64,000 nt of DNA from Blastobasis lacticolella (Eukaryota > Arthropoda > Insecta > Lepidoptera > Blastobasidae). Each line of letters begins with the position of its first letter. The first letter of the stretch is position 1. Below the pieces are notes generated by a model. It saw nothing but the letters and a program-made list of their open reading frames with translations. It did not search any database and was not told where the DNA came from. The translations under genes were made by a program, and so were the position numbers. The stretch spans positions 29,757,708-29,821,707 of the forward strand of contig LR990039.1 in assembly GCA_905147135.1 (NCBI GenBank). The letters are read 5' to 3'. Shown one piece after another: positions 24,847 through 36,159 of the stretch.

Positions 24847-26499
24847 CTGTAAATTTTTGAATTGATATAATTGATTTTCGAGTAGAAAGAACCAAAGTGA
24901 TGTTATTCAATATAAGGCGAGACGACAACAAATAATCGAATAATAATCTCTACTTTGTCAATGAAATAGACAATACCGATCTCCGATAGCATGATCCCTC
25001 TTATCTGGATTGGAGATCGGCGGTACCATACCGTAATACGAATATAGGCGAATACTCAATCTATATTTACGTGATCCCTCGAATTGACGAACATGTGGAG
25101 GGCGCTTTATGTTTATACATTCAACTTTCATTTAGTGGGCGAACAATGAGCTCTTATAGCATTACCTAAACAGAACTGCACTGCTTATTCGTACCATGAA
25201 CAACATTTAGCAGGCTTGCCGGCTTATCACAGTTTTGTTGAACAATGAAGCTCAATTCTTTCAACGCGCTTAGACAGGATTTAACAATGATATTGAGTAC
25301 TTTATTCATTTTATGTTTACATGATTCCATTTTGTTGCTTTAACCCAATTTAGACGCGAAAGTGAACGATGTAATATCGCCAAGACGATAGCATTTGCGG
25401 TCAGATTTGCCATAGTCACTGCTGTGATTGAAATTGATTGACGATTATTTGGGGCCGTATCTCCTATTTCCAATAGATTGTCGCCTTATTTAGAAATCAG
25501 GAGAAATTACCTGCCACGCTTAAGTAATGATGTTTCGTGCAAATTTTTCTTAATTATGTTTTATTTACTTTAGTGTAGCTTTCGAACATAAATTACAACG
25601 ATATACAAGCTATATATTTGTCGCTAGTTTTTAAGGGAATTTTTTCCTGAAGTGGGGAACTGTGTATTTGTTGCATTTATGACTCAGTCAGCCAAATCAG
25701 GTTCCGAAGTTTTTAAAGATCCTTAACTTTTCGAAATAAAAAAATGTCAGAAACCGAACCTGAAACCCGAAACCCAATACTGTATAATCCGGAATCCAAA
25801 TCCAAATCCGGAATTAGAATCCAGAATCCAATCCGAAATCTAATGACAAAAAACAATTTTTCTCCTTTACATGTGCAGAACCTTGCTTGTTGCTGTCGGC
25901 CACGTCTAGTCGGCGGTGTTGTGGGCATCTGTGCAGCGCACACACGCCTGCAGCGATACCGCCGATCTCTAATAGCTCGTCGCCATTTCGATCCCAACCT
26001 GTGAAATGACGTGACAACATGCATTTCTGATAGGCCTGGTTTAAAGTTCTCCTAAAGATGGCAACGTCTGTTGTACGACCATGATCTCACAACGGTTGCC
26101 AATTAGGACAGCGCCTAATAGATTGATTTTCGTTTCTAAACAAGTTTTCAGTATTACGAACATAATGAGACCCAACAAAGGGTCTACGAAAAAGTCTCTG
26201 TGACGGAACCCTAAATAGCATAATGTTGCTAAAGGTTGCAAATTCCTTTTGTGGCTAGATTTATTTATTCAAAAATGTTATCAAGAAATATTTTTAGTTA
26301 AGGGAAGCCAACAGCAGTTACAATGAAAACAATAATAGCATTACATAGTCAATTATAGGCGTCCACTGATAAAATTATAATAGAAATAATTAGGGCAACC
26401 ATTGAGGAAACATAACAACTTAAGCCTAAAAATTATCTTTGCTCTACTCAATATATCAAATTACTTACGGTACAGTGTGTCAAAGTAATACTTAGGTAC
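24847..26499. other. no gene seen
   Basis: AT-rich DNA. Simple (TCCAAA)n-like tandem units occur at 25790-25840, and a fragment of the GTTCCGTAC-type repeat end at about 26200. No supported exon. Confidence 0.45.
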
Positions 26500-28600
26500 A
26501 CGATTTCTCGCCGATCCCCAACTTATATTAAACAGGTTAAGGTCAACAACTTTGGACAAGACTTTAAAATTTTGAGCTGCTCGTAACAGAAAGGTATTCC
26601 TCCTATAGTTGGTGGTAGCTTCGGGAACATAAAAAGGGTAGGTAATGGTGTCTAAAGGATTTTAAAGGCGCTTTAATAAAAATACGAGAGAGAAGTTCCA
26701 GGCAATCAACAGTACCAGAAGCAATTCTGAAAAGTAATCTCAGGTCTGCTATTTCTTTTCGTTTGAGAAGTGGAGGAAGGTGGCGTTTCTCATATAATAT
26801 TTTCATGGTTTTAATGGAATTGAATTCTTTAGAACATCACATTCTGAAACCAAGCACTTTATATGCTTTAGCTACTATAGCGTTGATATGTGAATCAAAA
26901 ATAAGTTTGGAGTCATGCAGAACGCCCAAATCACGTACCACTGAGACTCTATGAAGCTTTTGTCCTTTAAGAACAAACATGCTTCATCATAGACCGCATC
27001 GTCACTTACCACCAGGTGAGGTGGCGGTCAAATGCCTGGCTAGTAAAGTAATAAAAAAAAAAAGAACATTATCGAAAAATATAAAATTTCGCTTGCGACC
27101 GTAAGTCACAATTGAACACTTAGCAGGATTGAGATCCAGTTTGTTTGCTAGACAGTAGTCGTCAAGGCGCTTGAGATCTGCTTGTAGGGCCTCAGCGTCT
27201 GCAAATGAATCTATGGCAGCATATATCTTCATATCATCTGCATAAGCCAATAGACTGGCTGTTAAAAAACATAATTCTATATCATTAATAAAGACATTAA
27301 ACAACAGAGGCCCCAAAAATGAAACTTAGGGCACGCCACTAGGAATGGTCACCCAACCTGATCACGACAGCCTGATACCTATTAGAAATGTAGGAGGTAA
27401 ACCATCTGAACAGATCACCCTTGATCTCGATAGCAGCCAACTTATTTAATAGCAGTTTGTGATTGATTCTGTCGAAGGCTTTGCTATAGACAGTGTAAAT
27501 AACGTCACTTGTGAGCCACTCTTCATAGCATCAGTTAATGTGTTATTAAGAAGAGTCAAATTGGTCACAGTAAAACGACTTATTAGAAACCCGTCTTGGA
27601 AGTGACTGAAAGAGCTTTGCAGCGAGGCGTACACTTGCCTGTAAACCACCTTTTCAAGGACTTTGGAGATTATACACAGTTTAGATATAGGTCTGTAGTT
27701 TACTGTTTTTGTTTTAGTTCCTTTTTTATGAACTGGTGTAATATAAGCCCTCTTCCAAATAGTTGGTACTGTGCCGCTGTTAAGTGACATTGTAAATAAT
27801 AGCCATTGGTTCAGCTATTGATTCGGCACACTTGATAAGGAAAACCGCGGGCATTAGGACCAGCAGACTTAGATTGATCTAAGTCAACAAGTAACTTATG
27901 AACCATATCCGGGTCCACATTAACCGATGATATATCCGCTGTGAATGATGAAAAGGTCGAGAGGAGATCAGAAGAGTTTACGGCAGTGTCAACAAAATTA
28001 GAGCGGAAATAATCAGAGAAGGCATTGCAAAGTATTTCACCTGTATTACAGACATAATCATTGTAGTTAAGAGTACTAGGTATTGCATTATTATTCGTCT
28101 TTGATTTGATATAGGACCAAAAATACTTAGTATTTTTTTCAATTGACGACTCCACTGATCTTAAATACTCTTTATAGCTATCTTTCTCAAGGAGTTTTAC
28201 ACGATTCTGTAAAAGCATAAAAGTTGCCTTATCTCCAGCATTACCATACCGGCTAAACTTCCTAAAAAAAAATTTTTCTTTTATTTCTTTGATAAGCTTG
28301 TAAGAGTTCCACTTTGGATAAATGCCAGGTCTGACCATTCTAGATGGAACGAATTCGTTGCGCAACCTAATGTACACATAATAGAAGTAATCCACAGCTT
28401 CATCCAGAGATTTGGACCCGAATTTTCTGTTCTGTTTCTGTGACAGCGCGTTTTCACAACAGCGTAGTTGATACAAGTGTACTTTCGAAATGGCATGCAG
28501 AGCAGTTACGAATTTCGCATCAATAAACTCCGCTCTTCTGGAAATATTATCCTTATCGCATTGGCGTAGCAATGTCGGCACCTAAATTCGACGGTGTCTT
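26500..28600 (-). mobile_element. decayed jockey-type non-LTR retrotransposon
   Basis: Reading leftwards, a 256-codon open block (28581-27811) covers the linker before the reverse transcriptase. A frameshift leads to RT motifs 'WKRAYITPVHKKG' and 'VNYRPISKL' (27755-27690), the 'DGFLISR' block (about 27595) and then 'GPLLFNVFINDIE' with the catalytic 'YADD' (27315-27235). The region 'LDDYCLANKLDLNPAKC' follows (about 27160-27110), and the C-terminal tail 'PPLLKRKEIADLRLLFRIA' is at 26780-26720. Several frameshifts and a small insertion at about 27000-27062 show it is dead. It belongs to the jockey/CR1-like branch; the exact clade is uncertain. The endonuclease domain is missing. Confidence 0.85.
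27000..27062 (+). mobile_element. short LINE 3'-end insertion inside jockey RT
   Basis: CGTCACTTACCACCAGGTGAGGT followed within 60 bases by an A-rich tail (11 or more A) interrupts the minus-strand reverse transcriptase after its catalytic block. A nearly identical 3' end is seen at 42229-42290. Read as a severely 5'-truncated insertion nested in the older element. Confidence 0.6.
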
Positions 28601-29175
28601 TTTGGTGGGCATTTGTGGAGCGTAGTTGTGGTTCTAATATATTTCGGGTTTTGATTCGCATTAATGATAGTATAATGAGTAGCAAATACCAGTAAAAGTA
28701 TATTGTGATAGAGAATGCAATAAATAGCACGGTACTGAGCTTTCCAATTACTCAAGTCACAATATAAAATGGGTGACATACGTACGATCTTAAAGTAAGC
28801 GGTTTTAAATTTCACGAACTTTGCACGCTTTTCTATGAATTTAGTAAATAATTCATATCAATAGCTTCGAATATCAGTCTGTATCGCAACAGAAATCTAT
28901 AAAGTTAATTAAACTTAAACATTAATTAAAAAATTCTAGCTCGCTGCCGCGAATCGCGAGCTACGAGTAAAAATCAAACATATTGGATCGCTGGCGAATT
29001 TATTCGGCGGTGTTTGTACGCGTACCTAGACTGACACACGAGCGAAAAAGGTCGTCGTGCCACAAGGTCACGTACTTATTTGCACATCTGTCAGCCACTT
29101 AACATATTGTGGGGGAACGGTACAGTGTTTCCTGAATTTGTTAAATACAATTCGCTTGACGAAAATTCGGCTTTT

Positions 29176-29596
29176 AATGAGGAGTTTTCCAGTAGGTATT
29201 GATAGTTAGTATCAAAAAGCATATATAATAGCTGGCGCTCTTACAATTTTGGTAATCTTTTTAAAATCTGTATGATGGTGGCAGTCATTTCATGCAGCCA
29301 ACTAATACTAAACTTAAAAATAAAATGTTTATTAATATAAACATAACTGTCAAAGGTTGAACGAAATGTACAAAGAAATATTTATAGAAGTTGGCACTAT
29401 GTTCCATTATTAATACAATCTCTAAAATGGTTGAAAACTATTAACAAATACAATATTATCCAATACAACGTACCCAGTGTTTATATTCTGCTTGCTAAGA
29501 ACCTATTTTAAACGATTATTAATTACCAAAATTGTCGGGGCGCCATCTAGTGAGTGGTTAGGAATGCTTTAGATACCTATTGGAAAACTGCTCATT
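29176..29596. mobile_element. MITE, family AATGAG, copy 2
   Basis: A 421-base copy with both ends intact: AATGAGGAGTTTTCCAGTAG on the left and CTGCTCATT on the right. It is highly similar to the copy at 24429-24846 over its whole length. Confidence 0.85.
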
Positions 29597-29712
29597 CCGT
29601 TTTATTCCGTTGAACTTGTTTTATAAAAAAATTAACATAACAGAAAACTTGGGATGCCATCAAAATAAAAAAAAACAGAACTAATCTAAAAATATTATAT
29701 ATATTCGATATA

Positions 29713-30363
29713 GCGGATACTACACACACGATATATATCGTGAATCACGCAGGATCATGATATTTATCGAGTGTGTAGCCTAAAGTATCACGAATCGTGA
29801 TACGGATCACAGGATTTCCGAAAATCCAGAAATCTACGATCCGTATCAACTATCGTGCGATATATATCGAGCGTCTAGTATCTAGTCGATATTTATCACG
29901 ACATTCCTGTCAAACTGACAGATAAATAACGTAATTTCAAATTTATTTTCATTGTTTGTGTTTATTTTCAAGCTGCTGTGGCCACTATGGACCTGGACAG
30001 TTACTATAAAAGTATAAAAAGTCAACAAGATCCTCATCCTCATAATTTTACTCATTTTTTTCTCTTCACGCGTCTTTTTAATCCTAATGCTAATACTATA
30101 GCAACGCAAGCTTTATCAGTCATTTTGGTAAAAATACGTAAAAATCGTAAATATACACCAGTGACGCGTCAAAAATGCTTTTTTTTTAGGCTAGGCATTA
30201 GCAACTTAGTCTATTCAGCCATCAAAATGAATGAAAGAATGCATAGACTAATGAAAATATCGACGATTCTTATCGTGTGTGTAGGGTCGACTTGCGATCC
30301 AAAATATTACTCGATATGGATCACGATACGTATCACGATATATATCGTGTGTGTAGTATCCGC
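29713..30363. mobile_element. inverted-repeat element rich in GATATATATC palindromes
   Basis: The left end GCGGATACTACACACACGAT mirrors the right end (30344-30363). Both subterminal zones contain dense short palindromes built from CGATATATATCG and ATCACGAT. The middle holds an open frame from 29978 (Met-Ala-Thr-Met-Asp-Leu-Asp...) that runs out past the element to 30514; its product resembles no family I know. It lies between the LINE and the HAT1 promoter. Likely a non-autonomous DNA transposon; superfamily not determined. Confidence 0.65.
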
Positions 30364-30754
30364 CTTAGCGTGGTCCTACTATAATTTCATAGTTGTGGAT
30401 TCTGTCGTGGCGTCAGTAGTACCTTTTATTTTGTTGTACAACATGGTAACACTCAAGATTTTATCACAGAGCGCGAGCCTAGGTTGCCAGAGCCATAAAA
30501 CGAATCACACTTAAAAAATTGAAATTGAACGTTTTTTGGGTTCATAGTTTGTGGTTTTTTCATTCTTCTGTTGTTCTTTGTGCTCCGGAGTACTTAGTTT
30601 TTTGCGAATTTTACTGGTGCAGACGAATCTTCATTATTAAATTGAAGATCTAACAATTTTCTAAATAACTAGCAAAAGTAATACGTAATTAATTTAGAAC
30701 TCCATATGTCGGTACATTTCTTACGGTAGGACAAGATGCAAGACATTGTCATAC

Positions 30755-30768
30755 TTTGCGCGGGAAAG
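30755..30768 (+). promoter_or_regulatory. candidate E2F/DP site upstream of HAT1
   Basis: TTTGCGCGGGAAAG matches the E2F/DP consensus (GCGGGAAA core with a TTTGCGC flank). It lies 67 bases upstream of the HAT1 ATG, in AT-rich surroundings where such a motif stands out. E2F control would fit an enzyme that acetylates newly made H4 in S phase. The match is seen; the function is inferred. Confidence 0.55.
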
Positions 30769-30834
30769 TAATTAACATTGAAAGATAATTTTAGCCTTTT
30801 GTAGAAATTGTAAAATTAGAAATTCTTTCCAAAC

Positions 30835-33800
30835 ATGACTGACGCACTTTGTCATTTAGTGGAGGACGGTAATGATGTATTGGAGTTGAAATTGGGTATG
30901 TATCCGTATCTACCAACATTTTAGTATAGAAGTATATGGTGAGCATGTGGGGTAGATATTATTTATTGTAAATCATTGGTTTCAGTCCAAAATGAGAAAG
31001 ATGTGGACGATCGCGACAAGAGTTTTTGCACAGAGATGTGTCACCAGGTGTTTGGAGAAAATGAAAATATTTTTGGGTATACAGATCTACACATAAAACT
31101 ATTTTACACTGCTGGTAGTCTTCATACGTATTTGAGCATTGACTATGCCGATAAGGCGAGTATTTACCATGTTTTACCAACTTTTACATTGCAGAGTATA
31201 ATCAAATATATAACAACAGCATCCATATGTTTTAGGTAGAGCCAACTAAATCAGATGGCATGCAGGCTGATGATATTGAAGGGGCAATGAGAAAGGTTTT
31301 AGCTCCTGGATTCACAACAAATATGGACACTTTTCTCTCATGGGTAAAAAAAGATGAAACATTTGTTCCATATGGGAAACTGATTCATGCTTTCACAGTA
31401 AAAAACAGTAAGTGAATTTTGTCCCTTTAAAATTAATTATAGGAGGAACTTTTTTACTTATTTACCAAAAAGAATTACACATATAACTTTACACATCTGA
31501 CTGTGGTTTTTGTAACATACTGTATATATAGATTTTTATATAATTTAATGCCTTACTTTGCTTGTTACAAGGAGATACTGAAAGAAAACGGAAATTTGAA
31601 GTATATTACTCCGAAACATCAACACCAAAATTTATAGATTACCACCAGCGTTTACAGACATTCCTTTTATGGTATGTTGATGCAGCTTCTTTCATTGATG
31701 TTGATGATGACCGATGGAGTTTTTTCACAGTGTAAGTATATTTTTCATCATTATACTTTCCTGTACTTTAATTTATATGTACATACATTCATTGCTAATT
31801 CATTGGCATGTTCATGTTATTTTAGATTTGAGAAAACTCGGTCTGATGATGGTGGAAATCGTTACTGGACCGCAGCATACGCCACCGTGTATCGGTACTA
31901 CGCGTATCCTCGACACTCCCGCCCTCGTATTTCGCAAGTGCTCACCATGCCTCCATTTCGCAATCTTGGACTTTGCACAGAGCTATTACAGGTATGACAT
32001 TGTACAAATGTGATGGTTTATGTAAACAATGTTGTGTTAAAAAGGGATATGAAGATTACTGGCCTATCTGATAACAATTTTGACTTTTTGTCAAAAAATT
32101 TCATGTTTGGAAACCATGGTCAATCACAAGAGGACATTTAGATCACTAAAATTAGATAGATTTATCAGAATTAAACTAAATTTAAACAAACGCTAAAATC
32201 CCTATCCAACCAAGAGGTCATCTAGGTACGAGGAGGGAGGATGGTAGGACTCGGCCGAGTCTGAAGTTACTGCTTGGTTGGGTTGCTGTACCACCACCAT
32301 ATCTATTTCTGCCACCAGCAACAATGGTTGCATTGTTGTGTTCCAGTATAAACGATGAGGCAGCTGCAACTACATGAGCCATTTCATCTTAGTCCTCACA
32401 CTGACAACACATCTGCATAAAAGTTTTTGTTACCTGCAACTTAAATGCTTGAATAGTAGAGGTTATGGGTCAGGTGGGCCTGCTCGCTTGTCAAGAGCAT
32501 AATTGGGCTTGTGATGCTGATGTAGGTGGGCATATTTGTTTGTGGAACTCTTTCCGTATATTTTTCGTCATATACATCTGACTCATCGAAAAGCCGGAAT
32601 CACGGAAAGTATGATGAAGTCTGATGTTGCCAAGTAATTTTATTTGTAGATTCTGTATATCAAATGATTAGAAAACTATATTCGGTGAGAAAATTTCGAC
32701 ATACAAATTTGCGATGAAGAGATGATTATACGACAATTACATTGTTAATATGCAGTAGGTATGTGAAAGAAAACTATATGACAAAAATGTGTACCAAAAA
32801 AGTATGTTCGTGTACTCTACGCCAATGAAATTAATGCTGTGGAGGCAGCTTAGACGTGAGAGACATCATCAAGGATAAGATTGAGAGGGATCGCCTGTGC
32901 TGGTTTGTAAACCTCAGAGTTAAGTGGGAAATAGGTGCCTAAACCTGTCATTATTAGAGAGCTTACACTAGAGAAGCGATTGGCATTGCCGAGATTGACT
33001 GCTCAGAGATCATGAAAGTAAACTTAAATGCCCATGTATAAAATGATATAAATTTTTGTGATAAGAGTAAAGCGTAAGCTTTATGTATGTATGATAAGCA
33101 AGAGGCCACCTCTTATACATTTTTGAGGACTGGGAGCATGCTATAATAAAATCATTCCATTTGCAATCTGCTATTATAGCCTCGCTTTACTTTTATACAT
33201 TGTATATTGAAAATCCTTTTCATCTTTTTTATATGCGTACAAGTTGGTCAAATGCAGGGCTGAGATTGGAACATTTATTTATTTTACTTTTGTAGGCAAT
33301 TTACACACACTTTGTTGGTTCACCTGAAGTAGTGGATATGACAGTGGAGGATCCATCAGAGGATTTTCAGAGGATCAGGGATTATGTTGATGCTAAGAAC
33401 TGTCAATCTCTTAGTGCATTTGAACCTGCAAAGCTTAAAGACGGGTAAGCTTCCTTTTAAATAAATCTAGTACCGAGTAACAGTTTAGTATATATAACTG
33501 TATTTCATATAATGCCTATTGATGTAACTCAGACCAGAGAAGGCAAAAGAATAGAGTAACTAAAGAATAGGTTGGAATGCTTTCTCCTACACATAGGTCT
33601 TTAGTGATCCTGTGGTAGCCTTCCTTTCCCTTCCCACACAGTGTCGTTAGGCTGTGGGCGCCAGGTGGCATTGTCAGATACGGTCTGGCTCTGCCTGTCA
33701 TTGTTGAATACGGTCCAACTCTGACTAGCGTTGTCAGACACGATCCGGCGTGCCCCGGCTCTGGGGCGGCCAGTATGTCACTGTGTGTTTCTTTACTATT

Positions 33801-35262
33801 ACTGTCCTCTTTGAACATTGAAAGAGATATTTAATGGCCTACACAATAAACAAATTTTGATAATTTAATGGAAAAGATTGGAGGAGGTCGTCGCCGACTG
33901 GCAAACCAATTGGATCTAAATTTATGTTAACCCTTTTAGCCCGGTCGGCAGGTATTTTCGACCTAGACACGGTCGGAATTGTGTCTAGGTCGAATCGGGA
34001 TTTTAATAATATTTTGGGAGTTTGAACGGGAGTGGTGTGGGATGTGTAATTTTAGTTTTCGATCTGGAAGAGCCTGTGCTACCTAGAGGGTGGCCAAAAA
34101 ACTTCAAAATATTTGGTCTTTTTCCAGTTTTATATAGCAACAAATGCTCTTACACTAATGGCTCTTCGAGGTCTAAAACTTAAATTACTCACCCCACACC
34201 CGAACAAACTCCCAAAATTTCATTGAAGTCTGAATTATGTCCAGGTAAATCCAATAAGTTTTACCTGCGGACCGGGTTATTTCAATGGAAGGAATACAAA
34301 GGCGAATCAAAATTATTGCAACTGCCAACTTTTAATATGCAGTACTTAACTAGCCGCACACACTTCAACAGCCCAGTCCACTGCTAGACTTGAGCCTTCT
34401 CCACACTAGTAGCAAGGTTTTGCCTTGGTTTTGTTTGGTTGGAGTTCACAGTATCGAACACATTCAACAGATACTTTCATTATTTCCATACTCTGGTCAT
34501 TTGTCGCCCTTTACGACAGGACTGGTGCTATTATAAGATAAAAACATATCAAAACAGACGAATGAGCATCCATTTTTATTGCAGTTTCACCTCGGAAATG
34601 GCTAACCAGGCTCGCATCAAGTTGAAGGTAAACAAGAAACAGGCTCGGCGGGTGTACGAGATACTGCGACTGATGAATACCTATACCTCTGACAAAAATG
34701 CATATCTTCAGTACCGGTTGTATGTGAAGAACAGGCTCAATGCTCCTTTCCAGGTAATGCTACTTGAGTGTTTCCATAAATAATTTAAAAAAAGCGAATG
34801 ACGGCCTGCTCCTGGCGTTTGTCTTTATTGTATTTATTTATTGATTACCCTGTCTATGCTATAATCTGTATCATGGTCGAGACGCACCCCGTGCCCTCAC
34901 GCACGTGAGATCACACTCTAGAATAACATAGTTTCGAAATTGGTCCTTCATCAACACTACTATAGGGAACTACTTTAACAGTCCCAGAAGTATACAATCC
35001 CAAAAATGCGACTTTCTATTTTTACCTCGTCGCCGCCCGCGATACAAAAAAACATACCCATATATATAATACGAACGCACCCGTCTGCCCCCAGAAAAAG
35101 AAGCTCGAAATGAGGAAGCTGCAGAAGGCGCTGAAGCCGGAGGAGTACGCCGCGACGGTGAACTCGATCAACGCCGGCGAGACTCACGCGAGACTCTCGA
35201 GCCAGTACGCGGCTCTCGAACTCCAGTACCGGCGAGTGATTGAGCGCCTGCAACAGGACTAG
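30835..35262 (+). CDS. HAT1: HAT1, type-B histone acetyltransferase catalytic subunit
   Basis: Acetylates Lys5 and Lys12 of newly made histone H4, normally in complex with an RbAp46/48-type chaperone. Coding exons: 30835-30895, 30986-31155, 31236-31407, 31572-31731, 31826-31991, 33296-33444, 34585-34753 and 35095-35262. They join in frame to 404 residues (human, about 419). Residues 15-134 form the Hat1 N-terminal domain ('LELKLVQN', 'QVFGENENIFGY', 'FYTAGSLHTY'). The GNAT core includes 'FIDVDDDRW' (175-183), 'RPRISQVLTMPPF' (220-232), the acetyl-CoA loop RNLGLC (233-238) and the catalytic 'EDPS' (E261, D262). The C-terminal helix ends 'YRRVIERLQQD', as in the human enzyme. All introns are GT-AG except intron 2, which looks GC-AG. 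An E2F-like site lies upstream. It converges on msl-3. Confidence 0.95.
31156..31161 (+). other. probable GC splice donor of HAT1 intron 2
   Basis: The exon ends AAG|GCGAGT. Using this GC donor with the acceptor at 31235 keeps phase 0 and gives ...Ala-Asp-Lys|Val-Glu-Pro..., which aligns with the Lys-Val of the human protein. Alternative: a GT donor four bases downstream (GCGA|GTATTT) with an AG four bases further in also keeps frame but gives Lys-Ala-Lys-Pro. The GC choice fits conservation better. Confidence 0.55.
32820..33060 (+). mobile_element. RTE-like LINE 3' fragment in HAT1 intron 5
   Basis: Degenerate copy of the LINE C-terminal/3' region also seen at 57470-57920: the 'GTGAGAGACATC' block, a Cys-Trp-Phe segment, and the 'CCTAAACCTG' block in the same order. 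Non-functional. Confidence 0.5.
33937..34278. mobile_element. inverted-repeat element in HAT1 intron 6
   Basis: The ends GCCCGGTCGGCAGGTA (33939) and, reversed, ACCCGGTCCGCAGGTA (34276) match. Inner blocks around TTTTGGGAGTTTG (about 34013) and CAAACTCCCAAAA (about 34205) are also inverted, so the element folds almost end to end. Close to the left end is a separate perfect hairpin, 14-base arms at 33957-33970 and 33981-33994 with a 10-base loop. Non-coding. Confidence 0.65.
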
Positions 35263-35334
35263 CCGTCGCCCGAGGTTCGCCGCCGCCGCCCCGCGCGCCG
35301 CGCTAGACCCCCGCCGAACTATTACAAACAGTAA

Positions 35335-35490
35335 ACCCGGCCATCCCCAACACAAACGACGTATCAATGTTCCACGCAGAGGACAGTCAACCTCGGCCAT
35401 CCCCACAGACGTTACGATGTTCCACGCAGAGGACAGTCAACCTCGGCCATCCCCATAGACGTTACGATGTTCAACGCAGAGGGCAGGAGT
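35335..35490. repeat. tandem repeat, 50-base period, about 3 copies
   Basis: GTTCCACGCAGAGGACAG begins at 35370 and again at 35420, and a variant (GTTCAACGCAGAGGGCAG) begins at 35470, exactly 50 bases apart. The array starts about 75 bases after the HAT1 stop codon, so it is probably in the HAT1 3' UTR. Confidence 0.85.
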
Positions 35491-35850
35491 TTCTTTGACA
35501 TTTTGCCGGCGTTAGTTGCTCTCGGTAGGCTCACCGAGGGTTGGGAACGGTTTACGCGCAAGTCCCAGTTAGTGTCGCGGTCGCAAATGTCCCGTTTTCT
35601 CGAATGTTTCCCGAAACTCTCCCGTTTGAAACGGTTAGAGTTGTAATCTGTAATATCATCTGAGCTCCTTTACTGTGTTACTTGACGAGAAATTTTAAAT
35701 CTATCTGGTTTTGCTGGAGTTTTACGAAACGATGATGATTAAATATAATTAGCAATATCATTGATTAAAGTAACGGTGCTCGTCACTCGCTATGTGTACC
35801 TCCTAGTACTGTTGGCGAAGCGAGATTGAACAAGGTTTTCCTTTGGAGAT

Positions 35851-36105
35851 CAGTAGCCGTATTCACAATGGTTCGGAAATCGGATTCGGATACGGAATCG
35901 ACAAAGGACCCAGCAAAAGTTCTTAAGAAAATATGGTTTCAGTTAATTTTGATAAAATTTTCATATGTTATAGAGAGTAGTTTCCGTGGAATCTATCGGG
36001 ATTCTGAATGACAGTTTTCGAATCGATCGACACGGATTCGCCGCTCACGAATTTCTTGTCGAATCGTTTGGAAACGGTTTCGAATCATTGTGAATACGGC
36101 TACTG
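35851..36105. mobile_element. MITE with 20-base perfect inverted ends
   Basis: CAGTAGCCGTATTCACAATG at 35851-35870 is perfectly mirrored at 36086-36105. The interior is rich in GGATTCGGATACGGAATCG-type palindromic pieces. 255 bases, no coding capacity. It lies just past HAT1, possibly within its 3' UTR. Confidence 0.8.
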
Positions 36106-36152
36106 GAGACTAGTTGAACTGTTTAGGGTACTGTGAGGGTATTTTATCTTGT

Positions 36153-36158
36153 AATAAA
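36153..36158 (+). terminator. candidate HAT1 poly(A) signal
   Basis: AATAAA followed within 20 bases by a TGTTGTTT tract. Earlier ATTAAA hexamers at about 35738 and 35765 are alternatives, giving a 3' UTR of about 0.5-0.9 kb. Confidence 0.35.
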
Positions 36159-36159
36159 A

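Noticed and set aside
30001..30514. Part of the 178-codon frame as a HAT1 upstream exon
   Set aside because: It belongs mostly to an inverted-repeat element, and HAT1 has its own ATG with a conserved continuation at 30835.
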